Positions 9,257 through 18,440 of a stretch of DNA of 64,000 nt are shown piece after piece (position 1 is the stretch's first letter; each line of letters opens with the position of its first letter). Below the pieces are notes generated by a model. It searched no databases and was not told the DNA's origin. It saw nothing but the letters and a program-made list of their open reading frames with translations. This stretch comes from Cupriavidus oxalaticus (GTDB lineage: Bacteria > Pseudomonadota > Gammaproteobacteria > Burkholderiales > Burkholderiaceae), in contig NZ_CP038634.1 of NCBI RefSeq assembly GCF_004768545.1, positions 930,001 to 994,000 of the forward strand. Direction: 5' to 3'. Position numbers and translations under genes: made by a program.

Positions 9257-9625
9257 ATGGCTATCCAGCTCAATCACACCATCGTGTTTTCCCATGACAA
9301 GAAGGTATCGGCCGACTTCCTCTGCGAGATACTGGGTCGACCTGCGGCAGTGCCGTTCGGGCCATTTCTTGCCGTCCGGCTCGACAACAGCGTCACGCTG
9401 GACTTTATGGACGCCGGAGGCGATGTTGCCCTGCAGCACTACGCCTTCCTGCTGAGCGACGCCGAGTTCGACCAGAGCTTTGCCCGCATCCGCGCGCGCC
9501 ACCTGATGTACTGGGCCGACCCGTACCGCCGCCGGCCGGAACAGGTCAGTACCGACGATGGCGGCCGCCGGATCTATTTCGAGGACCCGAGCAAGCATTT
9601 CCTGGAGATCTTCACCAGGGAATGA
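9257..9625 (+). CDS. VOC-family (glyoxalase/bleomycin-resistance fold) protein
   Basis: 122 residues with one vicinal-oxygen-chelate module: N-terminal LNHTIVFSHDKKVSADFLCEILG, the middle strand LDFMDAGGDVALQHYAFLL and the C-terminal IYFEDPSKHFLEIFT. Candidate metal ligands are His7, the His of LQHYAF and the Glu of LEIF. VOC proteins act as dioxygenases, isomerases or resistance proteins; the substrate cannot be inferred here. The C-terminal end nearly touches the convergent regulator gene (three bases apart). Confidence 0.85.
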   Translation: MAIQLNHTIVFSHDKKVSADFLCEILGRPAAVPFGPFLAVRLDNSVTLDFMDAGGDVALQHYAFLLSDAEFDQSFARIRARHLMYWADPYRRRPEQVSTDDGGRRIYFEDPSKHFLEIFTRE

Positions 9626-9628
9626 CGC

Positions 9629-9937
9629 TCAGGGCTGCTCGCCCTCGTCCGGCGCCAGCTCCGCCTTCAGCACCGCAAGGTGCGAGATGTACTGCTCCAG
9701 TTCGGCACGCCCGCGCTCCGTGATGCAGTACACGCGGCCGCTGCCTTCGACCAGCTCGGCGGTAATGGCACGCGCCATCATCAGGCTGCGCAGCACCGGC
9801 CGCAGCGAGCGGATGTTCTTGTCGATGCCGCGTTCGCGCAGGCGTTCGACCAGGCTCAGCACCGTCGAAGGACTCGACTGCACGAGCTTGAGGACGTAGA
9901 TACGTGAGAAAAACCGGTCAAGGGTTGGCGGTTTCAT
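9629..9937 (-). CDS. PadR-like winged-helix regulator
   Basis: 102 residues predicted to form a small winged helix: STVLSLVERLRERGI resembles the first recognition helices, and VYCITERGRAELEQYI is the wing and dimer helix typical of PadR-like proteins, with an acidic tail. Likely a DNA-binding transcription regulator with unknown target. The start is uncertain: the ATG at 9937 opens directly on the conserved part, and an in-frame ATG at 9982 would add 15 low-complexity residues; neither has a clear ribosome site. It is convergent with the VOC gene. Confidence 0.7.
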   Translation of the reverse strand: MKPPTLDRFFSRIYVLKLVQSSPSTVLSLVERLRERGIDKNIRSLRPVLRSLMMARAITAELVEGSGRVYCITERGRAELEQYISHLAVLKAELAPDEGEQP

Positions 9938-10050
9938 GGGCGCTGTCGGCGCACCCGACGGTGCGGGAATCCTGATCATCATGCGCAGCCCATGACTGCT
10001 GCCGCAGTCGGGCACTCTCTTGTCGTGATGGCGGGCCGTGCGGCCCAGCC

Positions 10051-10080
10051 AAAGAAAAACGGGGTGCACAGAGGCACCCC
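10051..10080 (-). terminator. Factor-independent terminator after tctA
   Basis: On the minus strand a perfect GGGGTGC/GCACCCC stem with a six-base loop is followed by GTTTTTCTTT. It lies about 75 bases after the tctA stop and is a textbook terminator for the tctB-tctA transcript. Confidence 0.85.
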
Positions 10081-10155
10081 GGAACGCTTGCGTTGTGATG
10101 CGCCGCCTGGGGTGAACCGTTCCAACGGCGCATTCCCGGGGCAGCACGCGCGGCG

Positions 10156-11658
10156 CTATTCTTCCTGGAACGCTTCTTCGCGCTTGGCCTTGATCGACGG
10201 CAGGGCTACCACCGCCACCAGCGCGGCAGCCGCGATCAGCAGGCCGACCGACAGCGGGCGCGTCACGAACACCGTGAAGTCACCACGCGACAGCAGCAGC
10301 GAGCGGCGGAAGTTCTCTTCCATCATCGGCCCCAGCACGAAGCCCAGCAGCAGCGGCGCCGGCTCGCACTTGAGCTTCAGGAACAGGTAGCCGATGATGC
10401 CGAAGCCCGCAGCCATGAACACGTCGAAGGTCTGGTTGTTGACCGAGTAGACGCCGATGCAGCAGAACGTCAGGATCGCCGGGTACAGGAAGCGGTACGG
10501 CACGGTCAGCAGCTTGACCCAGATACCGATCATCGGCAGGTTCAGGATGATCAGCATCAGGTTGCCGATCCACATCGAGGCGATCAGGCCCCAGAACAGC
10601 GCCGGGTTGCTGGTCATCACCTGCGGGCCGGGCTGGATATTGTGGATGGTCATCGCGCCCACCATCAGCGCCATCACCGCGTTGGGCGGAATGCCCAGCG
10701 TCAGCAGCGGGATGAACGAAGTCTGCGCCGCTGCATTGTTGGCCGATTCCGGACCCGCCACGCCTTCGATCGCGCCCTTGCCGAACTCGTGCGCAAACCT
10801 GGAGGTCTTCTTCTCGAGCGAGTAGGCCGCGAACGATGCCAGCGCCGCGCCGCCGCCAGGCAGGATGCCCAGCGCCGAACCCAGCGCCGTGCCGCGCAGC
10901 ACCGCGGGAATCATGCGCTTGAAGTCGTCCCTGGTCGGGAACAGGTTGGTGACCTTGTTGGTGAAGGTCTCGCGGGCTTCCTTCTGCTCCAGGTTGGCGA
11001 TGATTTCCGCGAAGCCGAACATGCCCATGGCCAGTGCCACGAAGTCGATGCCGTCGGTCAGCTCCGGCACGTCGAACGAGAAGCGCGCGGCGCCCGAGTT
11101 CACGTCGGTTCCGATCAGGCCCAGCAGCAGGCCCAGCACGATCATCGAGATTGCCTTGGGCAGCGAGCCGGAAGCCAGCACCACGGCGCCGATGAGGCCC
11201 AGCACCATTAGCGAGAAGTATTCGGCGGGACCGAACTTGAACGCGATTTCCGACAGCGGCGTGGCAAACGCGGCCAGGATCAGCGTGGCGACGCAACCGG
11301 CGAAGAACGAACCCAGGCCGGCGGTGGCCAGCGCCACGCCCGCCCGTCCTCGTCTTGCCATCTGGTAGCCGTCGATGGTTGTCACCACCGACGACGATTC
11401 GCCCGGCAGGTTCACCAGGATGGCGGTGGTCGAGCCGCCGTACTGCGCGCCGTAGTAGATGCCGGCCAGCATGATCAGCGCGGCCACCGGCGGCAGCGTG
11501 TAGGTGATCGGCAGCAGCATGGCGATGGTAGCCAGCGGCCCCAGGCCCGGCAGCACGCCGATCAGCGTGCCCAGCACGCAGCCGAGGAAGGCGTAGGCCA
11601 GGTTCTGCAGCGACAGGGCCGTGGAAAAGCCCAGCGCAAGATGGTCAAACAATTCCAT
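10156..11658 (-). CDS. tctA: TctA-family large membrane subunit of a tripartite tricarboxylate transporter
   Basis: 500 residues, very hydrophobic, with about 11-12 membrane segments. Family hallmarks are the duplicated glycine-rich motifs GVLPGLGPLATIAMLLP near the start and LGILPGGGAALASFAAY midway, plus GIYYGAQYGGSTTAIL and PESANNAAAQTSFIPLL. In these transporters TctA is the permease, TctB a small membrane subunit and TctC a periplasmic solute receptor. The start has a good AAGGAG site; an upstream in-frame start is not needed. It forms an operon with tctB just upstream; no tctC is in the window. The substrate is unknown. Confidence 0.93.
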   Translation of the reverse strand: MELFDHLALGFSTALSLQNLAYAFLGCVLGTLIGVLPGLGPLATIAMLLPITYTLPPVAALIMLAGIYYGAQYGGSTTAILVNLPGESSSVVTTIDGYQMARRGRAGVALATAGLGSFFAGCVATLILAAFATPLSEIAFKFGPAEYFSLMVLGLIGAVVLASGSLPKAISMIVLGLLLGLIGTDVNSGAARFSFDVPELTDGIDFVALAMGMFGFAEIIANLEQKEARETFTNKVTNLFPTRDDFKRMIPAVLRGTALGSALGILPGGGAALASFAAYSLEKKTSRFAHEFGKGAIEGVAGPESANNAAAQTSFIPLLTLGIPPNAVMALMVGAMTIHNIQPGPQVMTSNPALFWGLIASMWIGNLMLIILNLPMIGIWVKLLTVPYRFLYPAILTFCCIGVYSVNNQTFDVFMAAGFGIIGYLFLKLKCEPAPLLLGFVLGPMMEENFRRSLLLSRGDFTVFVTRPLSVGLLIAAAALVAVVALPSIKAKREEAFQEE

Positions 11659-11671
11659 GGTTTGCGACTCC

Positions 11672-12133
11672 TTAGCTGCCCAGGAAAGCCGGCCACACCG
11701 GCATCTGCAGGTTGATGCCGTACACGAACGCACCCAGGCTGATCAGCACCAGCACTACGCCGTTGAGCAACGCGCCCTTCCAGCTGAATTCATGGCTCGC
11801 CATCGACGACACCAGCACCAGCACGAACACGGACAGCACCATGCCGAGCGGCTTGAGCAGCAGGCCGAACAGCACTACCGAACCCAGGATCCACAGCAGG
11901 GTCTTCAGGTCCCAGCGGGCAAGGTGGTCTTCCTCGCCCTTGGACGAGAGCGAGCCGAGCAGCACTACCGCGCCCAACACGGCGAGCACCAGGCCCAGCA
12001 GGAAGGGGAAATATCCGGGTCCCATCTTTGCGGCCGTTCCCATGGAATAGCCGCGTGCGACCCAGGAAAAGCCCAGACCGACCAGGATAAACATCAGGCC
12101 GGAGGCAAAGTCCTTTTGGCTGCGTATGCGCAA
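11672..12133 (-). CDS. tctB: TctB-family small membrane subunit
   Basis: 153 residues with four membrane helices (for example LMFILVGLGFSWVARG, FLLGLVLAVLGAVVLLG, LWILGSVVLFGLLL and ALLNGVVLVLISLGAFVYG). The motif MGPGYFPFLLGL after helix one is typical of TctB. A TTG start at 12133 is chosen because AGGAG lies seven bases upstream of it; no ATG is available at the family's N-terminus. It precedes tctA on the same strand with a 13-base gap, so the two are co-transcribed. Confidence 0.88.
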   Translation of the reverse strand: MRIRSQKDFASGLMFILVGLGFSWVARGYSMGTAAKMGPGYFPFLLGLVLAVLGAVVLLGSLSSKGEEDHLARWDLKTLLWILGSVVLFGLLLKPLGMVLSVFVLVLVSSMASHEFSWKGALLNGVVLVLISLGAFVYGINLQMPVWPAFLGS

Positions 12134-12668
12134 AACGATTCTCCTCAAAGTTCATGAAATGCAAGGCCGGGACGTGCGCTGGCTCTGCGCAACGCGGCAT
12201 GCCGTGGGCATGGTTTCCGACGGATGGATCGAACCTTAAAGAGGTGATCTTTCAGGTGCCTTTCATTTGTCTTTGTTTACGGGTATTTACCGATATACCC
12301 TTTAAATAAGGGGTTTTTTGACAGAATGGGCTGCTTCAATACATCATGATGTGATGCATATGCTCGCAATGCCGTTCGTATTGGAAGTGGTGGTCGGCGC
12401 AGGCTGGATGAGGGTTGCTATTGGCCTGGCGAATAAGACGGCGCGCGCTTGCGTCAGGGCAAGGCGCGGCCGTTAAGACGCGCTGGTGTGTGCCGGCGCG
12501 TGTGCCGGGAGGGAGTGCCAGCGGTTGCAGGATGACAGGCTGATCTTTCGAATGGCTTTCAGCAAGCATCGGCGGGTGGCGCGGTATGGCAAAGTCGCCG
12601 GCGTAATCACGCTCCGCCGCGCCAGCGATCAGCTTCCCGCCGAAGCCGGCAATCACGCCCCCTCACAA
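12134..12668. other. Upstream region of tctB with AT-rich control segment
   Basis: 535 bases without a supported gene. The part at 12235-12330 is markedly AT-rich for this genome and contains an inverted repeat GGGTAT/ATACCC at 12281-12300 with an 8-base spacer, a plausible operator for tctBA transcription. On the plus strand a TTGACA lies near 12318, but no credible gene follows. The remainder (12350-12668) shows nothing recognisable. Confidence 0.5.
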
Positions 12669-13820
12669 TCACACCTCCTCAACTAGGCAATCTGCATTGC
12701 CCCTGCCGCCATCGCTTGCTTCAGGCTTCGCCTGGCGGGATGGTCTCGCCACAAGCGTCGACGGCAGCGCTGGCCCGAAACGCCCCCCCGGGCGCCTGTA
12801 CGCCGGGAAGTAGCCGTCCAGTTCGTCCAGCGTGGATTTGTCGCCGCCGGACAGCGCCACATAGCGCTCAGGATCCACAACCACGCGCTGCGTCCGGTAC
12901 ACATGCGTGTCAGGCGAAAAACCTAGCTTGAATTCCTGCAGAGAATCGTTCGCCGAACCCAATCCGCCGCCCAGGTGCAGGCAGCTCATGCGGTTAAGCC
13001 GGCCCCATTCGCGCGCGGCATGGATCACCGTCTTTGACGGCTGGCGATGACGGTATTCCCAATCCCAGCCTGCGAGGTGGTATTGCATGATGCCCGACTC
13101 GCGTGACACGGTGAACAATGCCCCGCCGATGACGCAGTCGTCCTCTTCGGCCACGAACAGCAACAGGTCGCTGCCGAGGGATCGCACCAGGGTCCGGTAG
13201 TATTGCGCGTCGAAGAAGTAATACGCTGACGCATTTAACCGCGTCATGGTTTCGTTGTAGAGCCGGATAAACCGCGGCAGCGTGGCGAAGTCACTATCTA
13301 GCCGTGCGGTGACGCCAGCGCGGCGGGCGCGGTTAATGCCGCGCTTGTGGCGCGCCTGGGTTTCCTGCCACAGCCGCTCCGGGCTCTTCGTGAGGTCGAT
13401 CGAGACGGTGGCCCCTTGCTCGACCACCAACCCGAAGCGGCTCCGCCAGTCCGCATTCAGCAATGGGTGCATGCGGATAAACCACGACACGCAGCCTTCA
13501 CGGCGCAGCAACGCCAGCGCGGCGCCAAGCGCCTCGTCGGCGAACCCGGCCGGTGCGCCGTGGCTCACTACCGGTCCTCCGTAACCGTAGGCCGAGGTGG
13601 CGTCCCAACTGACATTGGTAAGCGGCCGGCACACGAGCGGAACCAGCAAGTCGCGGGATCCGTCGGTGACATGGACGGCAGCCGCACTGCCGCGCTCACT
13701 GCGCTCTGCTGCTACGTACCAGCCTGGCGTGTGATGGCAGTCATGGTGGCAGCGTGCCAGCGTTTCCCGCCACGCTGGCATGCCTGGTTGAAGCAGGATC
13801 GATTGCATTGATGATTCCAT
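12669..13820 (-). CDS. FemAB/GNAT-like acyl-aminoacyl transferase family protein
   Basis: 383 residues. The central and C-terminal part has the BioF2-like GNAT fold found in FemAB-type proteins: KRGINRARRAG, FIRLYNETMTRLNAS, LLFVAEEDDCVIGGALFTV, and finally LHLGGGLGSANDSLQEFKLGFSP. Related proteins occur near polysaccharide or peptidoglycan genes and transfer amino-acid or acyl groups, but the neighbours here give no pathway. A low-complexity tail follows about residue 340. The start at 13820 is the longest sensible one; a second ATG lies at 13808. It is monocistronic. Confidence 0.75.
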   Translation of the reverse strand: MESSMQSILLQPGMPAWRETLARCHHDCHHTPGWYVAAERSERGSAAAVHVTDGSRDLLVPLVCRPLTNVSWDATSAYGYGGPVVSHGAPAGFADEALGAALALLRREGCVSWFIRMHPLLNADWRSRFGLVVEQGATVSIDLTKSPERLWQETQARHKRGINRARRAGVTARLDSDFATLPRFIRLYNETMTRLNASAYYFFDAQYYRTLVRSLGSDLLLFVAEEDDCVIGGALFTVSRESGIMQYHLAGWDWEYRHRQPSKTVIHAAREWGRLNRMSCLHLGGGLGSANDSLQEFKLGFSPDTHVYRTQRVVVDPERYVALSGGDKSTLDELDGYFPAYRRPGGRFGPALPSTLVARPSRQAKPEASDGGRGNADCLVEEV

Positions 13821-14078
13821 ATCAGAGAACCCGTGCCAGCGCGCTCAGCGCCGGGGCATTGGTCTCGCTGGCATCAGCTTACGGACTGAGGCGCCGCGAT
13901 GCGCTTTCGATGGGTGAATGACTGGAATGACCGGAAAGTCGTGCCGTTCGCGTGGGCGAGGCCACCAGCCCGGCGGCACCCGCATCGAGGGCACAATTCA
14001 CGCTGGCGCGAGAACTAGGCCACGATCATTGTTGCCAGGACGCCGAACGCGATCGCGCACACCGCTCACGGTGAGGGA

Positions 14079-14453
14079 TCAGCCGCGTGGAGGACGCGGC
14101 AGGCGTGGCAGGTCGGGACCGGGCCGTGGCCCGTCGGTGTAATGCGGCCGGCTGGCACTACCCGCACAGGCCGCGGGATATAGCGGGGAGGGCGATAACA
14201 GCTGCTCGAAAGGATCGGGGCCGGGCTGCTCCGACGGCTCGGCGGCTTCCGAAGATGGTATGGGGTGGCCGGCGTCGCCGCGCTCTGCGAACTCGGCCTC
14301 GGCGGCCCTGGCCGTGGCGTCCGCCGACACGGTGTGCGCGACCGCATCCTCCCAGCCTTGGAGAGGCAGGAAGGCCAGCATCATGACCAGCAGAAGAAGC
14401 CGGATGGCGCGCACGTGAAGACGGTTTAGGGGGTTTAGGTATAGGTCCGACAA
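14079..14453 (-). CDS. Possible small secreted protein, unrecognised
   Basis: An open frame of 124 codons whose beginning looks like a signal peptide (VRAIRLLLLVMMLAFLPLQG), followed by an acidic, proline-rich tail with no recognisable domain. The true start may be the GTG at 14414, which opens directly on the signal peptide. No clear ribosome site is seen and the tail composition resembles random GC-rich sequence. It could be a small exported protein or noncoding DNA. Confidence 0.35.
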   Translation of the reverse strand: MSDLYLNPLNRLHVRAIRLLLLVMMLAFLPLQGWEDAVAHTVSADATARAAEAEFAERGDAGHPIPSSEAAEPSEQPGPDPFEQLLSPSPLYPAACAGSASRPHYTDGPRPGPDLPRLPRPPRG

Positions 14454-14484
14454 ATTCTACAGGGCGCGGCACCGGGGGGTTCAC

Positions 14485-14510
14485 GTCTATGTGGTCAACC
14501 ACACATAGAC
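14485..14510. repeat. Perfect 9-bp inverted repeat upstream of the MHYT remnant
   Basis: GTCTATGTG and CACATAGAC are separated by eight bases. No T run follows on either side. It sits between the putative small secreted protein gene and the truncated MHYT frame. It may be an operator or the scar of a rearrangement that removed the front of the MHYT gene. Confidence 0.5.
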
Positions 14511-14528
14511 CGGCGATATCGCGATGAC

Positions 14529-14924
14529 ATGGCGTACACGCCCCTGAGGCGTGTGCGGACGACAACGACGCGCAGCCCTGGCTTTGACTGGGACCTGGGC
14601 GTGATCGCACTGTCGGCGGTGATCGCCGTCGTGGTGTCGGTAGTGGCGCTGTGGCTGGCCACCACGGTGAAGACGGGCGGCAAGCAGCTGGCCGCGGCGG
14701 TGGTGATGGGCGTGGCGGTCTGCGGCATGCACTACACCGGCATGTCCGCCGGCACCATGGTCTGCACCAGCCCGACCTATGCGCCCAGCCTGTTCGCCAT
14801 CGAGGGCGACAGCATCGGCTATGCCGTGTTCAGCCTGACGCTGATCACGCTGCTGGTGATCCTGGTGGTGGAAGCCACCCGCACCGGCGCCACCCCGGCC
14901 GCCCGGCCGCGCGACCTGGCCTGA
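14529..14924 (+). pseudogene. 5'-truncated MHYT-domain membrane protein
   Basis: The frame encodes the last three membrane helices of an MHYT sensor module: [40 protein letters not shown] with the name-giving MHYT motif, and [16 protein letters not shown]. Complete MHYT modules have about six or seven helices with three such motifs and are usually about 200 residues or more; here the first half is missing and the upstream sequence shows no matching frame. MHYT modules are thought to sense diatomic gases through copper. No GGDEF/EAL or other output domain follows. The gene is probably non-functional, though expression of the fragment cannot be excluded. Confidence 0.7.
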
Positions 14925-15148
14925 GCGCCCACGGGCGCAGTCCGCTCCGGCCCATAGCTCCCTCGCGCCGGCGGGGGACGGGTGCCGCACTTTCCTCCCT
15001 GCCTGCGCCCGCCCCCCCGGCGCAGCGTCCACTGCATGATCGCCGCAGTCGCGGTAAGCTTGCGTTTTCACTGACGGCCGCGGCCGCGGGGTTGCCCGCC
15101 GCCGCGGCCTTGCCCTTCGCCCATCGAACGCCACCAAGGAGAACACGC

Positions 15149-16588
15149 ATGTACCAGGATCTCGCCCTCTATATCGACGGTGAATTCATCAAGGGAGGCG
15201 ACAGGCGCGAGCAGGACGTCATCAATCCGGCCACCGAGGAAGTGCTGGGCAAGCTGCCGCACGCGACCCGCGCCGACCTGGACCACGCGCTCGCCGCCGC
15301 GCAGCGCGCGTTCGAGAGCTGGAAGAAGTCCTCGCCGCTGGAGCGCGGCAAGATCCTGCGCCGCGTGGGCGAGCTGGCCCGCGAGCGCGCCAGGGAGATC
15401 GGCCGCAATATCACGCTGGACCAGGGCAAGCCGCTGGCCGAAGCCATCGGCGAAATCATGGTCTGCGCCGAGCATGCCGACTGGCACGCCGAGGAATGCC
15501 GCCGCATCTACGGCCGCGTGATTCCGCCGCGCCAGCCCAATGTGCGGCAGATCGTGGTGCGCGAGCCGATCGGAGTCTGCGCCGCATTCACGCCGTGGAA
15601 CTTCCCGTTCAACCAGGCGATCCGCAAGATCGTGGCCGCGGTCGGTGCGGGCTGCACGCTGATCCTGAAGGGCCCGGAGGACTCGCCCAGCGCGGTGGTG
15701 GCGCTGGCGCAGCTGTTCCATGACGCCGGCCTGCCGCCGGGGGTGCTGAACATCGTCTGGGGCGTGCCCAGCGAAGTGTCGACCTACCTGATCGAATCGC
15801 CGATCGTGCGCAAGATCTCGTTCACCGGCTCGGTGCCGGTGGGCAAGCAGCTGGCCGCGCTGGCCGGCGCGCACATGAAGCGCGTGACCATGGAGCTGGG
15901 CGGGCATTCGCCGGTGCTGGTGTTCGACGACGCCGACATCGAGCCCGCCGCCGAGATGCTGGCGCGCTTCAAGCTGCGCAATGCCGGCCAGGTGTGCGTG
16001 TCGCCGACGCGCTTCTATGTCCAGGAGAAGGCCTACGACAAGTTCCTGGCGCGCTTTACCGAGGTGATCGGCTCGATCAAGGTGGGCAACGGCCTGGACG
16101 ACGGCACCCAGATGGGCCCGCTGGCGCATGAGCGCCGCGTGCTGTCGATGGAGCAGTTCCTGGACGATGCCAGCCAGCGCGGCGGCAAGGTGGTGGCCGG
16201 TGGCTCGCGCATCAGCGCCCTCGGCAACGACAAGGGCTATTTCTTCGCGCCGACCGTGGTGACCGACCTGCCCGACGATTCGCGCCTGATGACCGACGAG
16301 CCGTTCGGCCCGGTGGCGCCGGTCACGCGCTTCAAGGACACCGCCGAGGTGCTGCGCCGCGCCAACAGCCTGCCCTTTGGCCTGGCCTCGTATGTGTTTA
16401 CCAACTCGCTGAAGACCGCAACGGAAGTTTCCAACGGGCTGGAAGCGGGCATGGTCAACATCAACCACTTCGGCATGGCGCTGGCCGAGACGCCGTTCGG
16501 CGGCATCAAGGACTCGGGCATCGGCAGCGAGGGCGGCCTGGAGACGTTCGACGGCTACCTTGTGACCAAGTTCATCACCCAGGTCTGA
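15149..16588 (+). CDS. NAD(P)-dependent aldehyde dehydrogenase (succinate-semialdehyde type)
   Basis: 479 residues covering the whole aldehyde dehydrogenase family. Catalytic Glu249 lies in [10 protein letters not shown] and nucleophile Cys283 in [12 protein letters not shown]; the cofactor region has [15 protein letters not shown] and [11 protein letters not shown]. The overall pattern resembles succinate-semialdehyde or alpha-ketoglutarate-semialdehyde dehydrogenases, but the substrate is not fixed by sequence alone. The start is supported by AAGGAG eight bases upstream. It stands alone and ends at a strong hairpin facing the cytochrome oxidase operon. Confidence 0.88.
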   Translation: MYQDLALYIDGEFIKGGDRREQDVINPATEEVLGKLPHATRADLDHALAAAQRAFESWKKSSPLERGKILRRVGELARERAREIGRNITLDQGKPLAEAIGEIMVCAEHADWHAEECRRIYGRVIPPRQPNVRQIVVREPIGVCAAFTPWNFPFNQAIRKIVAAVGAGCTLILKGPEDSPSAVVALAQLFHDAGLPPGVLNIVWGVPSEVSTYLIESPIVRKISFTGSVPVGKQLAALAGAHMKRVTMELGGHSPVLVFDDADIEPAAEMLARFKLRNAGQVCVSPTRFYVQEKAYDKFLARFTEVIGSIKVGNGLDDGTQMGPLAHERRVLSMEQFLDDASQRGGKVVAGGSRISALGNDKGYFFAPTVVTDLPDDSRLMTDEPFGPVAPVTRFKDTAEVLRRANSLPFGLASYVFTNSLKTATEVSNGLEAGMVNINHFGMALAETPFGGIKDSGIGSEGGLETFDGYLVTKFITQV

Positions 16589-16622
16589 AGCCGAACGACG
16601 GCGACAGCCATTGAGGCGGCCT

Positions 16623-16651
16623 GCCGCCGGCTCCCTCCCGGAGCCGGCGGC
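16623..16651. terminator. Bidirectional hairpin between convergent genes
   Basis: A perfect 12-base stem GCCGCCGGCTCC/GGAGCCGGCGGC with loop CTCCC lies between the aldehyde dehydrogenase stop and the stop of the cytochrome oxidase subunit IV gene. There is no T run, but the position and strength suggest it ends transcription from both sides. Confidence 0.6.
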
Positions 16652-16661
16652 GCCCTCCCCG

Positions 16662-17048
16662 TCAGCGGAAGAAGATGCCGCGCGTCAGGAACGTATAGTT
16701 CGCTTCTTCCGCCATCAGCCAGACCAGCACCAGCAGGCACAGCGGCGGGACCAGGATGGCGCAGATCAGCGCCATGCGTTCCCATGCCATGTGCATGAAC
16801 ACCGCCACGATCAGCCCCGCCTTCAGCGCCATGAACACCAGGATCAGCGTCCAGCGCAGGTAGCCGGTGACGTGGAAATAGTCGACCAGGTAGGACAGCG
16901 TCGACAGCACGAACAGCAACAACCAGATCTTCAGGTACAGCCCGATGGGATGCTGCTGGCCGCTATGCGCGCCGGCATGCCCGGATTCGTGCGCGGCCGG
17001 CTGCGCGGGCGTCGTGGAGCCTGCGGGGGATGCGGGAGTCGATGCCAT
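16662..17048 (-). CDS. Cytochrome c oxidase subunit IV-like small membrane protein
   Basis: 128 residues. After an Ala/Pro/His-rich N-terminus come three helices: LKIWLLLFVLSTLSYLVDYF, WTLILVFMALKAGLIVAVFMHM (with the KAGLIVAVFMHM signature of prokaryotic subunit IV) and ICAILVPPLCLLVLVWLM. It assists assembly or stability of haem-copper oxidases. The ATG at 17048 is preferred because GTGAGG lies just upstream; an earlier GTG at 17060 is possible. It is the last gene of the oxidase operon, eight bases after the preceding gene. Confidence 0.85.
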   Translation of the reverse strand: MASTPASPAGSTTPAQPAAHESGHAGAHSGQQHPIGLYLKIWLLLFVLSTLSYLVDYFHVTGYLRWTLILVFMALKAGLIVAVFMHMAWERMALICAILVPPLCLLVLVWLMAEEANYTFLTRGIFFR

Positions 17049-17056
17049 GGCCGCCC

Positions 17057-17758
17057 TCACCAGAGATAGAACAACGCAAAGATGAACACCCAGACCAGGT
17101 CAACGAAGTGCCAGTACAACCCGGCGATCTCGACGATCTGGTAGTTGCCGGTGGCTTCGTAGCGCCCGCGCAGCACGCGCGTGGCCACCACCAGCAGGTA
17201 GATCACGCCGCACGACACGTGCAGGCCGTGGAAGCCGGTGATCATGAAAAACGTCGAGCCGAACTGCGCCGCGCCCATCGGGTTGCTCCACGGCCGCACG
17301 CCCTCGTCGACGATCAGCTTGGTCCATTCAAACGCCTGCATGCCGACGAAGAGCATGCCGAACAGCGCCGTCACCAGCATCAGCAGCGCGCATTCCCGGC
17401 GCGCGCGCCGGTAGGCAAAGTTGACGGCCATCGCCATGGTGCCGCTGCTGGTGATCAGCACGAAAGTCATGATAGCGATCAGCAGCAGCGGGATATCGGC
17501 GCCGCCCACGTGCAGCGCGAATACCTCGCTGGGATTCGGCCATGGCACCGTGGTCGCCATCCGCACCGACATATAGCCGGTCAGGAAGCAGCTGAAGACA
17601 AAGGTGTCGGACAGCAGGAAGATCCACATCATGGTCTTGCCCCACGACACCTTGAAGGCCTGCTGGTCCGACGACCAGTCGGCCAGCAGGCCGCGCACCC
17701 CGCCAAGTGGCGGAGCCGCGGGCGGCGTGGCCGACGGTGAAGACAGTTGCGTTGACAT
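17057..17758 (-). CDS. coxP: Cytochrome c oxidase subunit III
   Basis: 233 residues with five to seven membrane helices. Subunit III hallmarks are the C-terminal GFHGLHVSCGVIYLLVV and GLYWHFVDLVWVFIFALFYLW. A clear GAGGAG site precedes the ATG at 17758. It is the second of two subunit III-type genes in the operon, following a more divergent one. The symbol follows the coxMNOP naming used in Bradyrhizobium for operons of this shape and is inference. It is a membrane component of the oxidase. Confidence 0.88.
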   Translation of the reverse strand: MSTQLSSPSATPPAAPPLGGVRGLLADWSSDQQAFKVSWGKTMMWIFLLSDTFVFSCFLTGYMSVRMATTVPWPNPSEVFALHVGGADIPLLLIAIMTFVLITSSGTMAMAVNFAYRRARRECALLMLVTALFGMLFVGMQAFEWTKLIVDEGVRPWSNPMGAAQFGSTFFMITGFHGLHVSCGVIYLLVVATRVLRGRYEATGNYQIVEIAGLYWHFVDLVWVFIFALFYLW

Positions 17759-17792
17759 GCCGCTCTCCTCCTCTTGCGCGTGCGTGCCCGTC

Positions 17793-18440
17793 CTAGGCCG
17801 TGCCGCAGAGATAGCGCACCAGCTCGGGCGTGAGCCAGCCCAGCGCCGCCAGCAGCACCACCCATACCGCCAGCAGGAAATGCCAGTAGCGCGAGCACAG
17901 CCGCATGCGCAGCACGGCAACTTCGCCGCTGCCGCGCGCGGCAACCGCGAAGCCCCAGCCCACGAGCCCGCCCAGCACGTGCAGGCCGTGCATGGCGGTC
18001 AGCAGGTAGAAGAAGCTGCCCGCCGGATTGCCGGCCGGCATGACCTGCATCGCGCCCAGCGCCTGCCAGGCCCACAGCTGCGAAACCACGAAGGCGGCCG
18101 CGCCCAGGCCGCCGAGGCGCAGCGCCAGCCGCGCCACGCCCATGCTGCCGCGGCGTGCCGCGCGCGACGCCACCTCCATCGCCGCGCTGCCGGCGGCGAG
18201 CAGGGCGGTGGACAGCCACACCTGCCACGGCAGCGCGATGCGGTGCCAGTCCGGGCTGTCCATGCGCAGCGCATAAGCGGTCAGGAACAGCCCAAACAGC
18301 GACGTGACCACTCCCATGAACACCCACAGGCCGGTGCTTGCCGGCGAGCGGCGCCGCGGGTGGCGGTGCGCGGCATTCTCGCCGGAGGGGTTGCCGCCGA
18401 AGTCGTCGCGGCTGACCTTGTAGACGGCGTCGGCGTTCAT
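17793..18440 (-). CDS. coxO: Divergent subunit III-like oxidase membrane protein
   Basis: 215 residues: a basic N-terminus, then helices STGLWVFMGVVTSLFGLFLTAY, WQVWLSTALLAAGSAAM and, near the end, FFYLLTAMHGLHVLGGLVGWGF and CSRYWHFLLAVWVVLLAALGW, which match the subunit III core (HGLHV and YWHF). Two subunit III homologues in tandem are a feature of coxMNOP-type operons. The start overlaps the end of subunit I by four bases, implying coupled translation. The symbol is by analogy with that operon and less sure than the family call. Confidence 0.8.
   Translation of the reverse strand: MNADAVYKVSRDDFGGNPSGENAAHRHPRRRSPASTGLWVFMGVVTSLFGLFLTAYALRMDSPDWHRIALPWQVWLSTALLAAGSAAMEVASRAARRGSMGVARLALRLGGLGAAAFVVSQLWAWQALGAMQVMPAGNPAGSFFYLLTAMHGLHVLGGLVGWGFAVAARGSGEVAVLRMRLCSRYWHFLLAVWVVLLAALGWLTPELVRYLCGTA

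Noticed and set aside
12486..12686. A 66-codon plus-strand frame upstream of tctB, preceded by a TTGACA
   Set aside because: No convincing -10 box, ribosome site or protein features were seen.
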